A stretch of DNA of 64,000 nt from Suilimivivens sp045586385. Its GTDB lineage: Bacteria; Bacillota; Clostridia; Lachnospirales; Lachnospiraceae. The stretch is taken from NCBI GenBank assembly GCA_045586385.1, contig JAZNAE010000036.1:1-64000 (forward strand), read 5' to 3'. The notes beneath the pieces are model-generated. The model did no database searches, was not told where the DNA came from, and was given only the letters and a program-made list of their open reading frames with translations. Positions within the stretch are counted from its first letter, which is position 1; each line of letters starts with the position of its first letter. Made by a program: the position numbers and the translations under genes. Below, one piece after another: positions 24,225-33,228 of the stretch.

Positions 24225-25928
24225 ATGCAAAAACCGATTATCTCATTTAAGGATTATACGTATCATTATCGTTCGCAGGCAGAGCCTACGATTACAAATA
24301 TTAATCTGGAGATATTTGAAGGGGAGCGAATCATTATAGTTGGTCCGTCAGGGTGTGGTAAAAGCACCCTGGCGCACTGCCTGAATGGTTTGAACCCCTT
24401 TAGTTATCCCGGGAAAACAGAAGGAAGCCTGACTATTTGTGGCACAGAAGCTGACAAGTCAGGTATTTTTGAGTTGAGTCAATACGTAGGAACCGTGCTT
24501 CAGGATACGGACGGACAGTTTATCGGAATGACTGTGCTGGAGGACATTGCTTTCGCCATGGAAAATGATTGTGTGGCTCAGGAGGAAATGATAGAGCGTA
24601 CTAAGGCAGAGGCTGCAAGGGTTTCTTTGACAGAGAAATTAGACGCAGCACCGCATGCACTTTCCGGGGGACAAAAGCAACGTGTTTCCATGGCCGGTGT
24701 AATGGTAAACGAGGTGCCTATCTTACTGTTTGATGAGCCGTTGGCAAATCTGGATCCGGCAGCGGGAAGAGATGCCATAGAGTTAATCGATAAGCTACAG
24801 AAAGACGGTGGTAAGACAGTCATTATTATTGAGCACCGGTTGGAAGACGCTATGCAAATGGGTGCGGACCGTATTATCATGATGGAAAACGGAAAGATAG
24901 TAAATGATACAACGCCGGAAGAATTATTCTTATCCAATAAATTAATTGAAGCGGGAATCCGTGAGCCTTTGTACCTATCAGCGCTGAAATATGCAGGAGT
25001 TACATTGACAAAAGATATGCATGTGGAACGTATGCAAAATCTTACATTAACGGATGAGAATAAAGAGCAAATCAGAAAATGGTTTGCAGAAAGAAGTGAA
25101 AAACCGCCCGAAGAGGAAAAGCCGGAAGTTCTCCGGGTAGAAGATATTCATTTTGGCTATACGCCTGAGAAAGAAAATCTGACGGATATCAGTTTTTCCG
25201 TAAAAGAAGGGGAAATGGTCAGTATCGTGGGAAGAAACGGTGCAGGGAAAAGTACCATGGCGAAGCTCCTTTGCGGTTTTGAGAAGCCCGGTAGCGGAAA
25301 GCTTTACTTAAAGGGCAGGGATATGGGCGAAGATACCATTAAAGAGCGTGCGGAACATATCGGATATGTGATGCAAAATCCCAATCAGATGATCAGCAAG
25401 CCCATGATCTTTGATGAAGTAGCACTTAGTCTTGTGATGCAAAATCTTCCTGAGGATGAAATTAAAGAGCGGGTTTTTGAGGCTTTGAAAATATGTGGTT
25501 TATATGAGTTTCGAAATTGGCCTATCAATGCTTTGAGTTACGGACAGAAAAAACGTGTCACCATCGCAAGTATTTTAGTTTCCAGACCCCAGATTTTGAT
25601 TCTGGATGAACCTACCGCAGGGCAGGATTTCAGACATTACACGGAAATCATGGAGTTCTTAAAGGAACTGAATGAAAAAGGATATACCGTTTTGATGATA
25701 ACTCATGATATGCATTTGATGTTGGAATATACGAACAGAAGCCTGGTATTTTCTGATGGCAGAAAAATTGCGGATACCACACCGGAAAAGTTGTTCTCCG
25801 ATCCGGAATTACTTAAACAGGCAAGTTTAAAAGAAACGTCGCTTTATGTGTTGGCTGAAATGTGTGGATTGCCACCGGAGAGTTATATCCGGGCGTTTAT
25901 TGAATACGACAGGGAGGTACGCTCATGA
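24225..25928 (+). CDS. energy-coupling factor ABC transporter, fused double ATPase
   Basis: This 567-residue protein has two ABC ATPase domains. The first has Walker A GPSGCGKST, signature ALSGGQKQR and Walker B ILLFDEPLANL. The second, from about residue 305, has GRNGAGKST, signature ALSYGQKKR and Walker B ILILDEPTAGQ. This fused YkoD-like form replaces separate EcfA1 and EcfA2. It starts 5 nt after the S component and its stop overlaps EcfT by 4 nt (ATGA). Confidence 0.92.
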   Translation: MQKPIISFKDYTYHYRSQAEPTITNINLEIFEGERIIIVGPSGCGKSTLAHCLNGLNPFSYPGKTEGSLTICGTEADKSGIFELSQYVGTVLQDTDGQFIGMTVLEDIAFAMENDCVAQEEMIERTKAEAARVSLTEKLDAAPHALSGGQKQRVSMAGVMVNEVPILLFDEPLANLDPAAGRDAIELIDKLQKDGGKTVIIIEHRLEDAMQMGADRIIMMENGKIVNDTTPEELFLSNKLIEAGIREPLYLSALKYAGVTLTKDMHVERMQNLTLTDENKEQIRKWFAERSEKPPEEEKPEVLRVEDIHFGYTPEKENLTDISFSVKEGEMVSIVGRNGAGKSTMAKLLCGFEKPGSGKLYLKGRDMGEDTIKERAEHIGYVMQNPNQMISKPMIFDEVALSLVMQNLPEDEIKERVFEALKICGLYEFRNWPINALSYGQKKRVTIASILVSRPQILILDEPTAGQDFRHYTEIMEFLKELNEKGYTVLMITHDMHLMLEYTNRSLVFSDGRKIADTTPEKLFSDPELLKQASLKETSLYVLAEMCGLPPESYIRAFIEYDREVRS

Positions 25929-26752
25929 GTGCAACACTTTCCTATATTAAAAAGAAATCTCCTGTTCACGGCTTGACAGGAAGTACGAAATTTATTTTCT
26001 TCCTGGTATGGAGCCTTGCAGCCATGATTACCTATGATACCAGAGTTTTGGTTGCTATGTTTTTATTGGGCGTGGTATTTTTTTGGATGTCTAAGCTGAC
26101 ATGGAAGGATATAAGGTTTGCAGTTCTTTTCATGGCATGGCTTATAGTAATCAATTTGATTGCTTTATTTTTGTTTGCACCGGAGCAGGGCGTGGAGATT
26201 TACGGAACAAGAACAGAACTTGTGCATTTGTTCTGGAGATATTCCGTCATAGCGGAAGAGATGTTTTATTTATTTAACTTTATGTTAAAATATTTGGCAG
26301 TTATTCCGGCCGCACTACTTTTTATTCTGGCAACAGATCCCAGTGAATTTGCAGCCAGCTTAAACAAGATAGGTGTCAGTTACAAGGTAGGTTATTCTGT
26401 GGCAATTGCCCTTAGATATATTCCTGATGTGCAACGTGACTTCCGGGAAATTTCCCAGGCACAGCAGGCCAGAGGGATTGACCTTAGTAAAAAGGATAAG
26501 TTAACAGCCAGGTTGAAGAATTCCGCAGCGATTTTATTTCCCCTTGTATTGTCCAGTTTAGACAGGATTGAAGTGATTTCCAATGCCATGGAACTTCGTG
26601 GATTCGGTAAAAAGAAAAAGAGAACATGGATTGTGGAAAGACCTTTTAAGAAGGCAGATTATATAGCGATCATAATAGCAGTTTGCATGATGATTATTTC
26701 TTTGGGATGTATGTGGTTAAACGGCGGAAGATTTTGGAATCCTTTTGTATAA
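25925..26752 (+). CDS. energy-coupling factor transporter transmembrane protein EcfT
   Basis: This 275-residue membrane protein has about five helices and the cytoplasmic coupling motifs AQQARGID and MELRGFG, each carrying the Ala-Arg-Gly or similar pattern that contacts the ATPases. It links the S component to the double ATPase. It is the last gene of the three-gene ECF operon. A cysK promoter begins 10 nt downstream with no clear terminator between. Confidence 0.9.
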   Translation: MSATLSYIKKKSPVHGLTGSTKFIFFLVWSLAAMITYDTRVLVAMFLLGVVFFWMSKLTWKDIRFAVLFMAWLIVINLIALFLFAPEQGVEIYGTRTELVHLFWRYSVIAEEMFYLFNFMLKYLAVIPAALLFILATDPSEFAASLNKIGVSYKVGYSVAIALRYIPDVQRDFREISQAQQARGIDLSKKDKLTARLKNSAAILFPLVLSSLDRIEVISNAMELRGFGKKKKRTWIVERPFKKADYIAIIIAVCMMIISLGCMWLNGGRFWNPFV

Positions 26753-26761
26753 GCGATTGCA

Positions 26762-26790
26762 TTGACATGTAGATAGGCACATAGTATGAT
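26762..26790 (+). promoter_or_regulatory. strong sigma-A promoter of cysK
   Basis: Consensus TTGACA and TATGAT are separated by 17 nt, 46 nt upstream of the cysK start. Confidence 0.85.
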
Positions 26791-26815
26791 AAACTCAAAA
26801 ACCATACTAATGTGC
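26777..26815. promoter_or_regulatory. operator-like dyad over the cysK -10 region
   Basis: GCACATAGTATG (26777-26788) and CATACTAATGTGC (26803-26815) are inverted copies with one extra base. The left arm covers the -10 hexamer and the right arm lies just past the expected transcription start, so this is better explained as a repressor site than as an RNA hairpin. It is a candidate for cysteine-responsive control. Confidence 0.6.
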
Positions 26816-26836
26816 TAGGAAATAAGGAGATTCATA

Positions 26837-27766
26837 ATGTCAAAAATATACACAGCAGTAGACCAGATCATAGGTCGAACTCCTTTGATTGAGTTAACAC
26901 ATATAGAAGAAAAGTACCACTTAAAAGCCAGACTGATTGCAAAACCGGAATATTTGAATCCCGGTGGTTCCATTAAGGACAGAGCGGCAAAGCAGATGCT
27001 TGATGATGCAGAGGCAGCAGGCATCTTAAAGGCAGACTCGGTCATTATCGAACCTACATCAGGTAACACAGGCATCGGACTTGCTTTGGTGGCAGCAGCC
27101 AGAGGCTATCGCACCATAATCGTTATGCCGGAGACGATGTCTGAAGAGAGAAGAAAACTGATGAAAATATACGGTGCCGAATTGGTACTCACAGAAGGCA
27201 GTAAGGGCATGGCAGGTGCTATTGCGAAGGCAGAAGAATTAGCAAAGGAATATCCGAACAGTTTTATTCCGGGACAGTTTGAGAATCCTTCCAATCCGAA
27301 AGCGCACAGACTTACTACCGGGCCGGAAATCTGGGAGGATACGGATGGTAAAGTAGATATCTTTGTGGCAGGTATCGGTACCGGCGGAACTATAACAGGC
27401 GTAGGAGAATATCTAAAGGAACAAAATCCCGAAATAAAAGTAATCGGTGTGGAGCCGGATGCGTCTCCTGTTTTATCCGGTGGAGAGGCGGGACCTCATG
27501 CCATTCAGGGAATCGGAGCGGGTTTTGTGCCCAAGGCGCTTAATACAGATATTTATGACGAAATAATCCGTGTAAAAAATGAAGATGCCATAAAAACGGG
27601 AGCTGAAGTCTGCAAAGAAGAAGGAACTCTTGTGGGAATCAGTTCGGGAGCGGCACTGTATGCTGCAATTCAGGTTGCCATGCGTGCGGAGAATGAAGGA
27701 AAGATGATAGTTGTAGTACTTCCCGACTCGGGAGACAGATATTTATCAACAGCACTTTTTTCATAA
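26837..27766 (+). CDS. cysK: cysteine synthase A (O-acetylserine sulfhydrylase)
   Basis: This 309-residue PLP enzyme makes L-cysteine from O-acetylserine and sulfide. K47 in NPGGSIKDRAA binds PLP, and SGNTG (75-79) is the substrate loop. GTGTGGTITG is the PLP-phosphate loop, and a C-terminal SSGAA serine contacts the PLP pyridine nitrogen. The length and start are canonical. The gene is alone behind a strong promoter with an operator-like dyad, which fits sulfur-regulated expression. Confidence 0.95.
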   Translation: MSKIYTAVDQIIGRTPLIELTHIEEKYHLKARLIAKPEYLNPGGSIKDRAAKQMLDDAEAAGILKADSVIIEPTSGNTGIGLALVAAARGYRTIIVMPETMSEERRKLMKIYGAELVLTEGSKGMAGAIAKAEELAKEYPNSFIPGQFENPSNPKAHRLTTGPEIWEDTDGKVDIFVAGIGTGGTITGVGEYLKEQNPEIKVIGVEPDASPVLSGGEAGPHAIQGIGAGFVPKALNTDIYDEIIRVKNEDAIKTGAEVCKEEGTLVGISSGAALYAAIQVAMRAENEGKMIVVVLPDSGDRYLSTALFS

Positions 27767-27913
27767 ATCTCTTAAAAAGCCCTTATTTTCAAGGTTTTTA
27801 CAAAAAACGTCAAAAAATAAAATTAGTACTTGTATTTTGAAATGTACGTGTTATTATATAATTAGTAGTACTTTAGTGTGAGTATGTCTTGTTATAGGAG
27901 AAGGAAGAGATAT

Positions 27914-28489
27914 ATGCGCAAGTTTAAGATTAGTAAAATTATAATTTGTTTAGCACTTGTTCTTGCTTTGGCAGGAGGCTTATTTGGCTACAATACAATA
28001 ATGAAAGGTAAAGGCGAGATTACCGAACAGGCAGCTACCAGAGGTGATGATGTACCGCCGGAGGGAGTTGTATTTATTGAACCTGAGATGGTAAGTCTTG
28101 CAGACGCACTTGCCGGATCGGCTGATACGCAGGCTGCAGCGAAAGCCGCATTTGATATCGTAAATGCGAAAAGACAGGAAGCGGGGCTCGGTACTCTTAC
28201 ATGGAATTCGGGACTTGAACAGGCTTCAGCAGTCAGAGCGGTAGAAGCTGCACAGGCATTTTCCCATACCAGACCAGATGGATCTGCATGGTGGACAGTT
28301 AACAGTAACATTATGTATGGTGAAAATCTTGCAAAAGGATATGCAAATGCAGATGCGGCTGTAAAGGCATGGCTGGATTCACCTACACATAAAGCAAATA
28401 TTATGGATGGTGGATTTACATCAGGAGCAATTGTAATTCATGTTCACAGTAATGGACAGTGGTTCTGGGCACAGGAATTCGGATATTAA
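27914..28489 (+). CDS. secreted CAP domain (SCP/PR-1-like) protein
   Basis: This 191-residue exported protein has an N-terminal signal or anchor helix (about 8-27), a low-complexity Glu/Ala linker, then a CAP domain from about residue 70 with FDIVNAKRQEAGLGTLTWN, FSHTRPDGSAWW, GENLAKGYANAD, SPTHKANIMDGGF and the final WFWAQEFGY. The two His and the Glu form the usual metal-binding tetrad region. Function of bacterial CAP proteins is unclear. GGAGAAGGAAGAG sets the start at 27914. A terminator separates it from the sortase. Confidence 0.88.
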   Translation: MRKFKISKIIICLALVLALAGGLFGYNTIMKGKGEITEQAATRGDDVPPEGVVFIEPEMVSLADALAGSADTQAAAKAAFDIVNAKRQEAGLGTLTWNSGLEQASAVRAVEAAQAFSHTRPDGSAWWTVNSNIMYGENLAKGYANADAAVKAWLDSPTHKANIMDGGFTSGAIVIHVHSNGQWFWAQEFGY

Positions 28490-28495
28490 AAATTA

Positions 28496-28529
28496 TTACC
28501 GGATGAAAATATTCATCCGGTATTTTTTT
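28496..28529 (+). terminator. rho-independent terminator
   Basis: ACCGGATGAA and TTCATCCGGT form a 10-bp stem with a 4-nt loop, then seven T. It lies 7 nt after the CAP gene. Confidence 0.9.
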
Positions 28530-28590
28530 GCCTTTTTTTAAGGTATGGTGTAAAATGTTGTGTATCATTAAATAAAAGAGGGAAACCGGT

Positions 28591-29358
28591 ATGTCAAATA
28601 AAATCTGGGCGATTATCATGGTGATATCATTATTATTGGTGGCTGTATCAGGATATAACGTTGTAAAATTATATCAGGAATATCAAGCAGGAATAGAGGA
28701 ATATGAAGATTTAGGGCAATTTGTATTTGTGGAAGAACCGGTAGCGGCTCCGGAGGATGCACAGACCGATTCAAAGATAAAAGTTTCATTACGGATTAAT
28801 CATCCGGTATTAGAGGCAATGAATCCGGATTATTGCGGATGGCTTTATTATGAACCACTGGAAATAAGTTATCCTATTGTTCGTAGGCAGGATAATGAAT
28901 ATTATACCAAGCATACCTTTGAAGGCGAAGAAAATAAATCAGGGGCCATATTTATGGATGCATACAATTGGACGGATTATGCGGACTATAATACATTTAT
29001 TTATGGACATAATATGAGAAACAAAACCATGTTCGGAAGTCTCAAGAAACTGCTGAATGATGAAGAAAAAATTGTAGAAAATAATCCGTATTTTTATGTA
29101 TTCACGGAAGAAAAAGCATATATGTATGAAATATTTGCAGTATATAATACAAAGTCAGATTCAGATACCTATAATCTGATTCACAGCAAAGAAGAACAGG
29201 AGGCAAATATTGCATACATAAAAGAAGTGGCTACATGGATGTCAGATAAAGAAATAAAGGGTGAAGATAAGATAGTAACCCTTTCTACCTGTTACGGGGT
29301 ACGTACCAAAAACAGAACAGTTGTCCAGGGCGTGTTAATTGCCATGGAAGACAGGTAA
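28591..29358 (+). CDS. class B sortase
   Basis: This 255-residue membrane-anchored transpeptidase has TM helix 5-25 (type II orientation) and the sortase fold with catalytic H140 (FIYGHNM), C234 (TLSTC) and R242 (KNRTVVQG). The TLSTC plus long helix insertion fits class B. It joins LPxTG/NPxTN-like surface proteins to peptidoglycan. No substrate with a sorting signal lies nearby in the window. Its last 24 nt overlap the end of a convergent gene. Confidence 0.92.
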   Translation: MSNKIWAIIMVISLLLVAVSGYNVVKLYQEYQAGIEEYEDLGQFVFVEEPVAAPEDAQTDSKIKVSLRINHPVLEAMNPDYCGWLYYEPLEISYPIVRRQDNEYYTKHTFEGEENKSGAIFMDAYNWTDYADYNTFIYGHNMRNKTMFGSLKKLLNDEEKIVENNPYFYVFTEEKAYMYEIFAVYNTKSDSDTYNLIHSKEEQEANIAYIKEVATWMSDKEIKGEDKIVTLSTCYGVRTKNRTVVQGVLIAMEDR

Positions 29359-29727
29359 AGAGTTATCCTGCTTTGGCTCATTAACGGTAACGACCTGAAA
29401 CCCGTCTATGATAAAAGAACCATCTTCATTTGTAGGTGTTACGGAAACAATAAGTGACTGTGCATCACTGATAGGGTAAGTATAGATAAGAGAATCCTTT
29501 GAGGATTCTTTTATTTTTTCCGGATTAAGTGTTGCTAAATCCCGGTTGGCACCGGAGAGGGCATTATAATAAGCAGTGGTACGCGAAGCAAGCTTTTGGC
29601 TTAATCTGTAATCCGCACCGGCACTTACCATAGATAAACCTGCAAAACAAACCAGAGATAAGATGACAACAATTAATAAAATGGAAGAAATTCCAACATG
29701 AATGCCATAGCTTTTTTTTCGTTCCAT
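29335..29727 (-). CDS. hypothetical secreted/membrane protein of the pseudopilin operon
   Basis: This 130-residue protein has one N-terminal hydrophobic helix (about 10-35) followed by an extracytoplasmic domain of about 95 residues; no family was recognised. The arrangement (short basic leader, Gly, hydrophobic stretch) looks pilin-like, but the processing site is not canonical. It is the last gene of the minus-strand GspF/pseudopilin operon, so a structural or assembly role in that complex is inferred. Confidence 0.7.
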   Translation of the reverse strand: MERKKSYGIHVGISSILLIVVILSLVCFAGLSMVSAGADYRLSQKLASRTTAYYNALSGANRDLATLNPEKIKESSKDSLIYTYPISDAQSLIVSVTPTNEDGSFIIDGFQVVTVNEPKQDNSLPVFHGN

Positions 29728-29761
29728 AAAAAGTCAGTTCCTTTCCAAAAGCATAAGTCTT

Positions 29762-30232
29762 TTATTTTTCCTTGGAAAAATAGTCAAGCATCAATGAGTA
29801 AATTACCCGATTATTTTCTTTGCTGTTAAAAGATATTTCGCAGGTAATAAGATTATTTACAGCAGGAGAAATCTTTGCGGTAAGTACGTATGTATAGTCC
29901 GGATCATCGGATGAAGGCTTTGCTCGTAAAAGTTGATTAAAGTTTTCGTCAAAACAGAGTTTTATTTCATAACTCTCTGTATCACAAGATACATATGCAT
30001 ATTCTTCAAAAAGAGAAACCACATCGTCCGGATTACCATTACATCCGTAAAAGGATTCTGCAAGATTCTGAGTCCATAAAACACCATGATGAAGCTCTAC
30101 ACTATCTTTGCTGATGCGGTGAGATTCGACAAACATTTTAATACAGAGTGCGCCGGCAAGGGAAAAGAAAAATATAGCAATAATCAATTCCATTAAAAAC
30201 AAGCCGGTTTTGGAGGAACTTCTATTTTTCAT
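29762..30232 (-). CDS. type II secretion/type IV pilus pseudopilin-like protein
   Basis: This 156-residue protein has a prepilin-type leader. KTG precedes LFLMELIIAIFFF, giving a cleavage site after Gly and the conserved Glu at +5 of the mature protein, then a hydrophobic helix of about 20 residues and a soluble domain. GGAGGAA fixes the start at 30232, 11 nt inside the upstream gene. It is probably a minor pseudopilin; no prepilin peptidase is in the window. Confidence 0.78.
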   Translation of the reverse strand: MKNRSSSKTGLFLMELIIAIFFFSLAGALCIKMFVESHRISKDSVELHHGVLWTQNLAESFYGCNGNPDDVVSLFEEYAYVSCDTESYEIKLCFDENFNQLLRAKPSSDDPDYTYVLTAKISPAVNNLITCEISFNSKENNRVIYSLMLDYFSKEK

Positions 30233-30722
30233 GGGGTATTCCTCCTTCTGTTTTTGTGCTGATATACAAATCATAGTTTTCGCCATCTGTGGTTGTAAAG
30301 GAAAAGGCAAGCAAATCGTTGTTTAGCTGTTTTAGTGAAAAATTGGAAACCGATACAATACTTTGTCCCGCATTTGCAGGTAACGGTGTGTCTTTACGAA
30401 TGGTCAGTTCTTTCAAATCATTTTCATGTTGATAAAGGTATGTAATATAAGGAACACCATTAATTTCCTGTGTGACGGTAAGAGCAGGAGTATCATCTAA
30501 TTTGCTCACAGAAACAGAGCCGGTAGCATCCGACTGCCGGATTTTTTCGGTTATGTAGGCAAAGGCTGTTCTGCCGTTAAAGTTTGATTCCATGTTTGCT
30601 ACAGTTTTGCTGTAAATGTTTGCACCGATAGAAATCAGAAAAAAAGAAGAAAGTGCAAAAATGCAAAACAACGCTATAACAAACAGGATATCAATGATGT
30701 GGTTTTCCTGCTTTTTGTTCAT
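30222..30722 (-). CDS. DUF4860 domain-containing protein
   Basis: This 166-residue protein has one N-terminal membrane helix (IIDILFVIALFCIFALSSFF) and an extracytoplasmic part with ANMESNFNGRTAFAYITEKIRQ, matching the DUF4860 pattern found next to type II secretion/pilus genes of Clostridia. It lacks the Glu+5 prepilin signature. It overlaps its neighbours on both sides (4 and 11 nt), so the operon is translated as a coupled unit. Confidence 0.75.
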   Translation of the reverse strand: MNKKQENHIIDILFVIALFCIFALSSFFLISIGANIYSKTVANMESNFNGRTAFAYITEKIRQSDATGSVSVSKLDDTPALTVTQEINGVPYITYLYQHENDLKELTIRKDTPLPANAGQSIVSVSNFSLKQLNNDLLAFSFTTTDGENYDLYISTKTEGGIPHEK

Positions 30723-31060
30723 GATGTAGCCTCTTTCAAAATAATGGTGACATTGGGCCTTATGTTGGAAGCAATGGGCCTGTAATCAACAAAAAACAAT
30801 GATTTGTCGTAAGTGAGTCCATAATGTTCTTCCAAATATGCAAGGCTGGGAGGATAATATCCTTCCACAGCATAGCAATGGGTAATGTTGCGGGATAGTG
30901 CTGTTTCCAGACTTTCCTGTTGCTTGTTGATGGTAGTTTTTTCAATAGACGAAAGGCCGTATAAAAAAACAATAATGAAGGCTGCACAGATAATATAGGA
31001 AAATCTGACACGGGGTATGCGTGAAAATATATTTTTTCTTTTGCTGAAGCGATTTGCCAT
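30719..31060 (-). CDS. hypothetical membrane-anchored protein (pseudopilin operon)
   Basis: This 113-residue protein has an Arg/Lys-rich cytoplasmic N-terminus, a single membrane helix (about 20-38) and a small outer domain with the stretch NITHCYAVEGYYPPSLAYLEE. The YAxEGxYPPSLxYL pattern is also seen in pilin-type proteins, which suggests a diverged pilin subunit. It lies 15 nt after the GspF gene and overlaps the DUF4860 gene. No family assigned with confidence. Confidence 0.7.
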   Translation of the reverse strand: MANRFSKRKNIFSRIPRVRFSYIICAAFIIVFLYGLSSIEKTTINKQQESLETALSRNITHCYAVEGYYPPSLAYLEEHYGLTYDKSLFFVDYRPIASNIRPNVTIILKEATS

Positions 31061-31075
31061 AGTGATACTCCTTTT

Positions 31076-32122
31076 TTATCCGATACTGGACATTACACCC
31101 ATAAGGGGTAGCAATACAGATAAAAGAATCATGCCCACAATGAGGGAAAGAATAATGACTAATGTGGGTTCAATGATGGAAATAATACGATTCAACTGTT
31201 TTTCTGTTTCATCATCATAATTTTGAGCAATCTGCTTAAATACAAGATCCACGGAACCGGAGCGGAATCCTACGGATATCATTCGGGAATAGAGATTGGA
31301 AAAGATTCCGGCATCTGCAAGCGATTCGGGGAGAGTCATTCCGTTTTCCAAAGATTTTTTGCAGACATCAATTTTGGAACGCATCTGATGATGTTCCACA
31401 ATTTCGGAGATCATGTCCAGGCTTTTATAGGTATCCATTCCACTGGTAAGGGCGAGATACATGCCGTTTGCAAAACGTCCTGCAGCAACTTTTTCATAAA
31501 AGTTTTTACTGAGAGGGAAATGCGTCATAAAATGTATAACTTTGGTTTTGCCGTAAGCGGATTTGTAAAAAATAAGGGTTATAGCCACAATAACGAATAT
31601 AAAAACAGTAATGATCAACGAGTATTTGCTGAGGGTATTTCCAATGGAAAGAAGGGAAGTTGCAAAGGCATTCATTTCTGTGCCCAGCTGGGTAAATACC
31701 TGCCTGAAGATAGGAAGTACCTTAACAATCAAAACCAATATGATAATTACCATCATAGCAATCATGATAAGAGGATAGGTAGCAGCACTTTTGATACTTT
31801 CTGAAATAGATTCTTCTCTGTCATAATAGTCCGCCAGAGAGATAAGAACATCGTCAAGATTACCGGATTCCTCACCGAGAGCGATTAAGTGAATTACATA
31901 AGAGGGAAAAACTTCCGTACTTTCAAGGGCTGCATAAAAAGCGTTACCCTGCTGGCAGGAAGAGGCAATCTGTTTAAGAAGCTCTTTGCCCTCTGAATCG
32001 GCAGTATCCTTCTGTAAAATATTCATGCCTTCAGCAGGTGTAATGCCGGCCCCTATAATCATGGCACTTTGTCTGCAAAAGGAAGCTATCTCTGTATGGG
32101 ATAATGCTTTTTGTTTGTTCAT
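31076..32122 (-). CDS. type II secretion system F family protein (GspF/PilC-like)
   Basis: This 348-residue inner-membrane platform protein has two T2SSF domains of about 110 residues (GxALG-type repeats: LIALGEESGNLDDVLISLADYYD and ISVGFRSGSVDLVFKQIAQNYD) and three membrane helices (about 120-140, 160-185, 320-345). In type II secretion and type IV pili, this protein binds the assembly ATPase. No ATPase (GspE/PilB) gene is present here, so the machine is incomplete in the window. TAGGAGA precedes the ATG. Confidence 0.9.
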   Translation of the reverse strand: MNKQKALSHTEIASFCRQSAMIIGAGITPAEGMNILQKDTADSEGKELLKQIASSCQQGNAFYAALESTEVFPSYVIHLIALGEESGNLDDVLISLADYYDREESISESIKSAATYPLIMIAMMVIIILVLIVKVLPIFRQVFTQLGTEMNAFATSLLSIGNTLSKYSLIITVFIFVIVAITLIFYKSAYGKTKVIHFMTHFPLSKNFYEKVAAGRFANGMYLALTSGMDTYKSLDMISEIVEHHQMRSKIDVCKKSLENGMTLPESLADAGIFSNLYSRMISVGFRSGSVDLVFKQIAQNYDDETEKQLNRIISIIEPTLVIILSLIVGMILLSVLLPLMGVMSSIG

Positions 32123-32145
32123 AATGTATTTCTCCTATCCTGTAA

Positions 32146-33099
32146 TCAGTATATATATTTGGTGACGTAATTGCTGCCGTCTCCAATAAAATTTTTTAGT
32201 GTCTCTTCTCCAGCACTGGCCGCAAAGGTAGGGTCCATAATAGACCATGATTCTCCGTCAAATTGGATGATACCGTTAATCCAACCCTGGCATTCCACAT
32301 AGGAACTAATCCAGGCATGGTAAGTTTCACCGGCATATCCTACTTCAAGACGTGTGGGAATTTGCTGGGAACGAAGCATACCGGTCATCACGGAAGCGTA
32401 GTCTAAACAGATTCCGGTTTTTGAGGCAAGAATTTCATCCGCACTGGGAATGTAGCCACTTTGCACGTTCTGTGCTTTGTCATAATCATAAGTAATATTT
32501 TCCGTTACATAATTATATATGTACATGATGGCTTCCAGATCATCCTTTGCGGGGGAGACAAGTTCGGAAGCCTTGGAAACAATATTGCTGGATGAGTTAA
32601 ATTTTACATATTGGTTGGGGTAAAGAAAAGGGCCCATTTCGTTGGTAATCTCTGCATCAAACTGTTCGGATAAAATGGCGGCATATTGATTGCCATCTAT
32701 ATTTTCATAAATGCCGAGCTGATATGTACCATTTCCTGCTGAAAGGGGAAAGACTTCATAGGAGTCACCGTTTAAATCGTAGGTATAGGTCATGGAATCA
32801 GGGCCGGTAAGCTGAAGCTTTACTTTATGGTTATTGCCCGTATACAATGCCATAATATAGCCGTCCGATAAATTGCTGATATCAACCGTGACATAGTCAT
32901 TGGAATAAACTACATCGCCATCGGCGGAAGGAACAAGACAAACAGGAGTATTGTCCCTTATAGTGGTAGACGCTGAAACATAAGCCTCATGTTTTTCTTC
33001 GCCACACCCTGTCAGAGGAAGGGCAATGCATAGAAAAATAACAAGACTGACAAATATACCATATTTTTTTTTGAATAAAATGTCATTTGTCCGTTTCAT
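32146..33099 (-). CDS. transglutaminase-like lipoprotein
   Basis: This 317-residue exported lipoprotein has a basic N-terminus, a hydrophobic helix and a lipobox ending LTGC near residue 32. A C-terminal transglutaminase-like domain has Cys in TGICLDYASVM, His in YHAWISS and Asp in IMDPTFA, so the cysteine-protease-type triad is intact. The middle part is a beta-rich domain. Start 33099 (GAGG upstream) is preferred to ATG 33111, which lacks a site. It leads the pseudopilin operon and may process or crosslink envelope proteins. Confidence 0.87.
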   Translation of the reverse strand: MKRTNDILFKKKYGIFVSLVIFLCIALPLTGCGEEKHEAYVSASTTIRDNTPVCLVPSADGDVVYSNDYVTVDISNLSDGYIMALYTGNNHKVKLQLTGPDSMTYTYDLNGDSYEVFPLSAGNGTYQLGIYENIDGNQYAAILSEQFDAEITNEMGPFLYPNQYVKFNSSSNIVSKASELVSPAKDDLEAIMYIYNYVTENITYDYDKAQNVQSGYIPSADEILASKTGICLDYASVMTGMLRSQQIPTRLEVGYAGETYHAWISSYVECQGWINGIIQFDGESWSIMDPTFAASAGEETLKNFIGDGSNYVTKYIY

Positions 33100-33228
33100 G
33101 AAAAACCTCATATGTATTAGTAAAATAATTATAATACATTTGAGGGCATTTTTCTATATAAGGAAAGGGAAATTTGGTCATAGGAAAGATGTGGAAAACA
33201 TAAGATAGAAAAAAAGTCGGAGAGATGT

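Noticed and set aside
26753..26836. T-box or SAM riboswitch in the cysK leader
   Set aside because: The leader is too short and lacks the conserved elements; the dyad covers the promoter and fits a protein-binding site.
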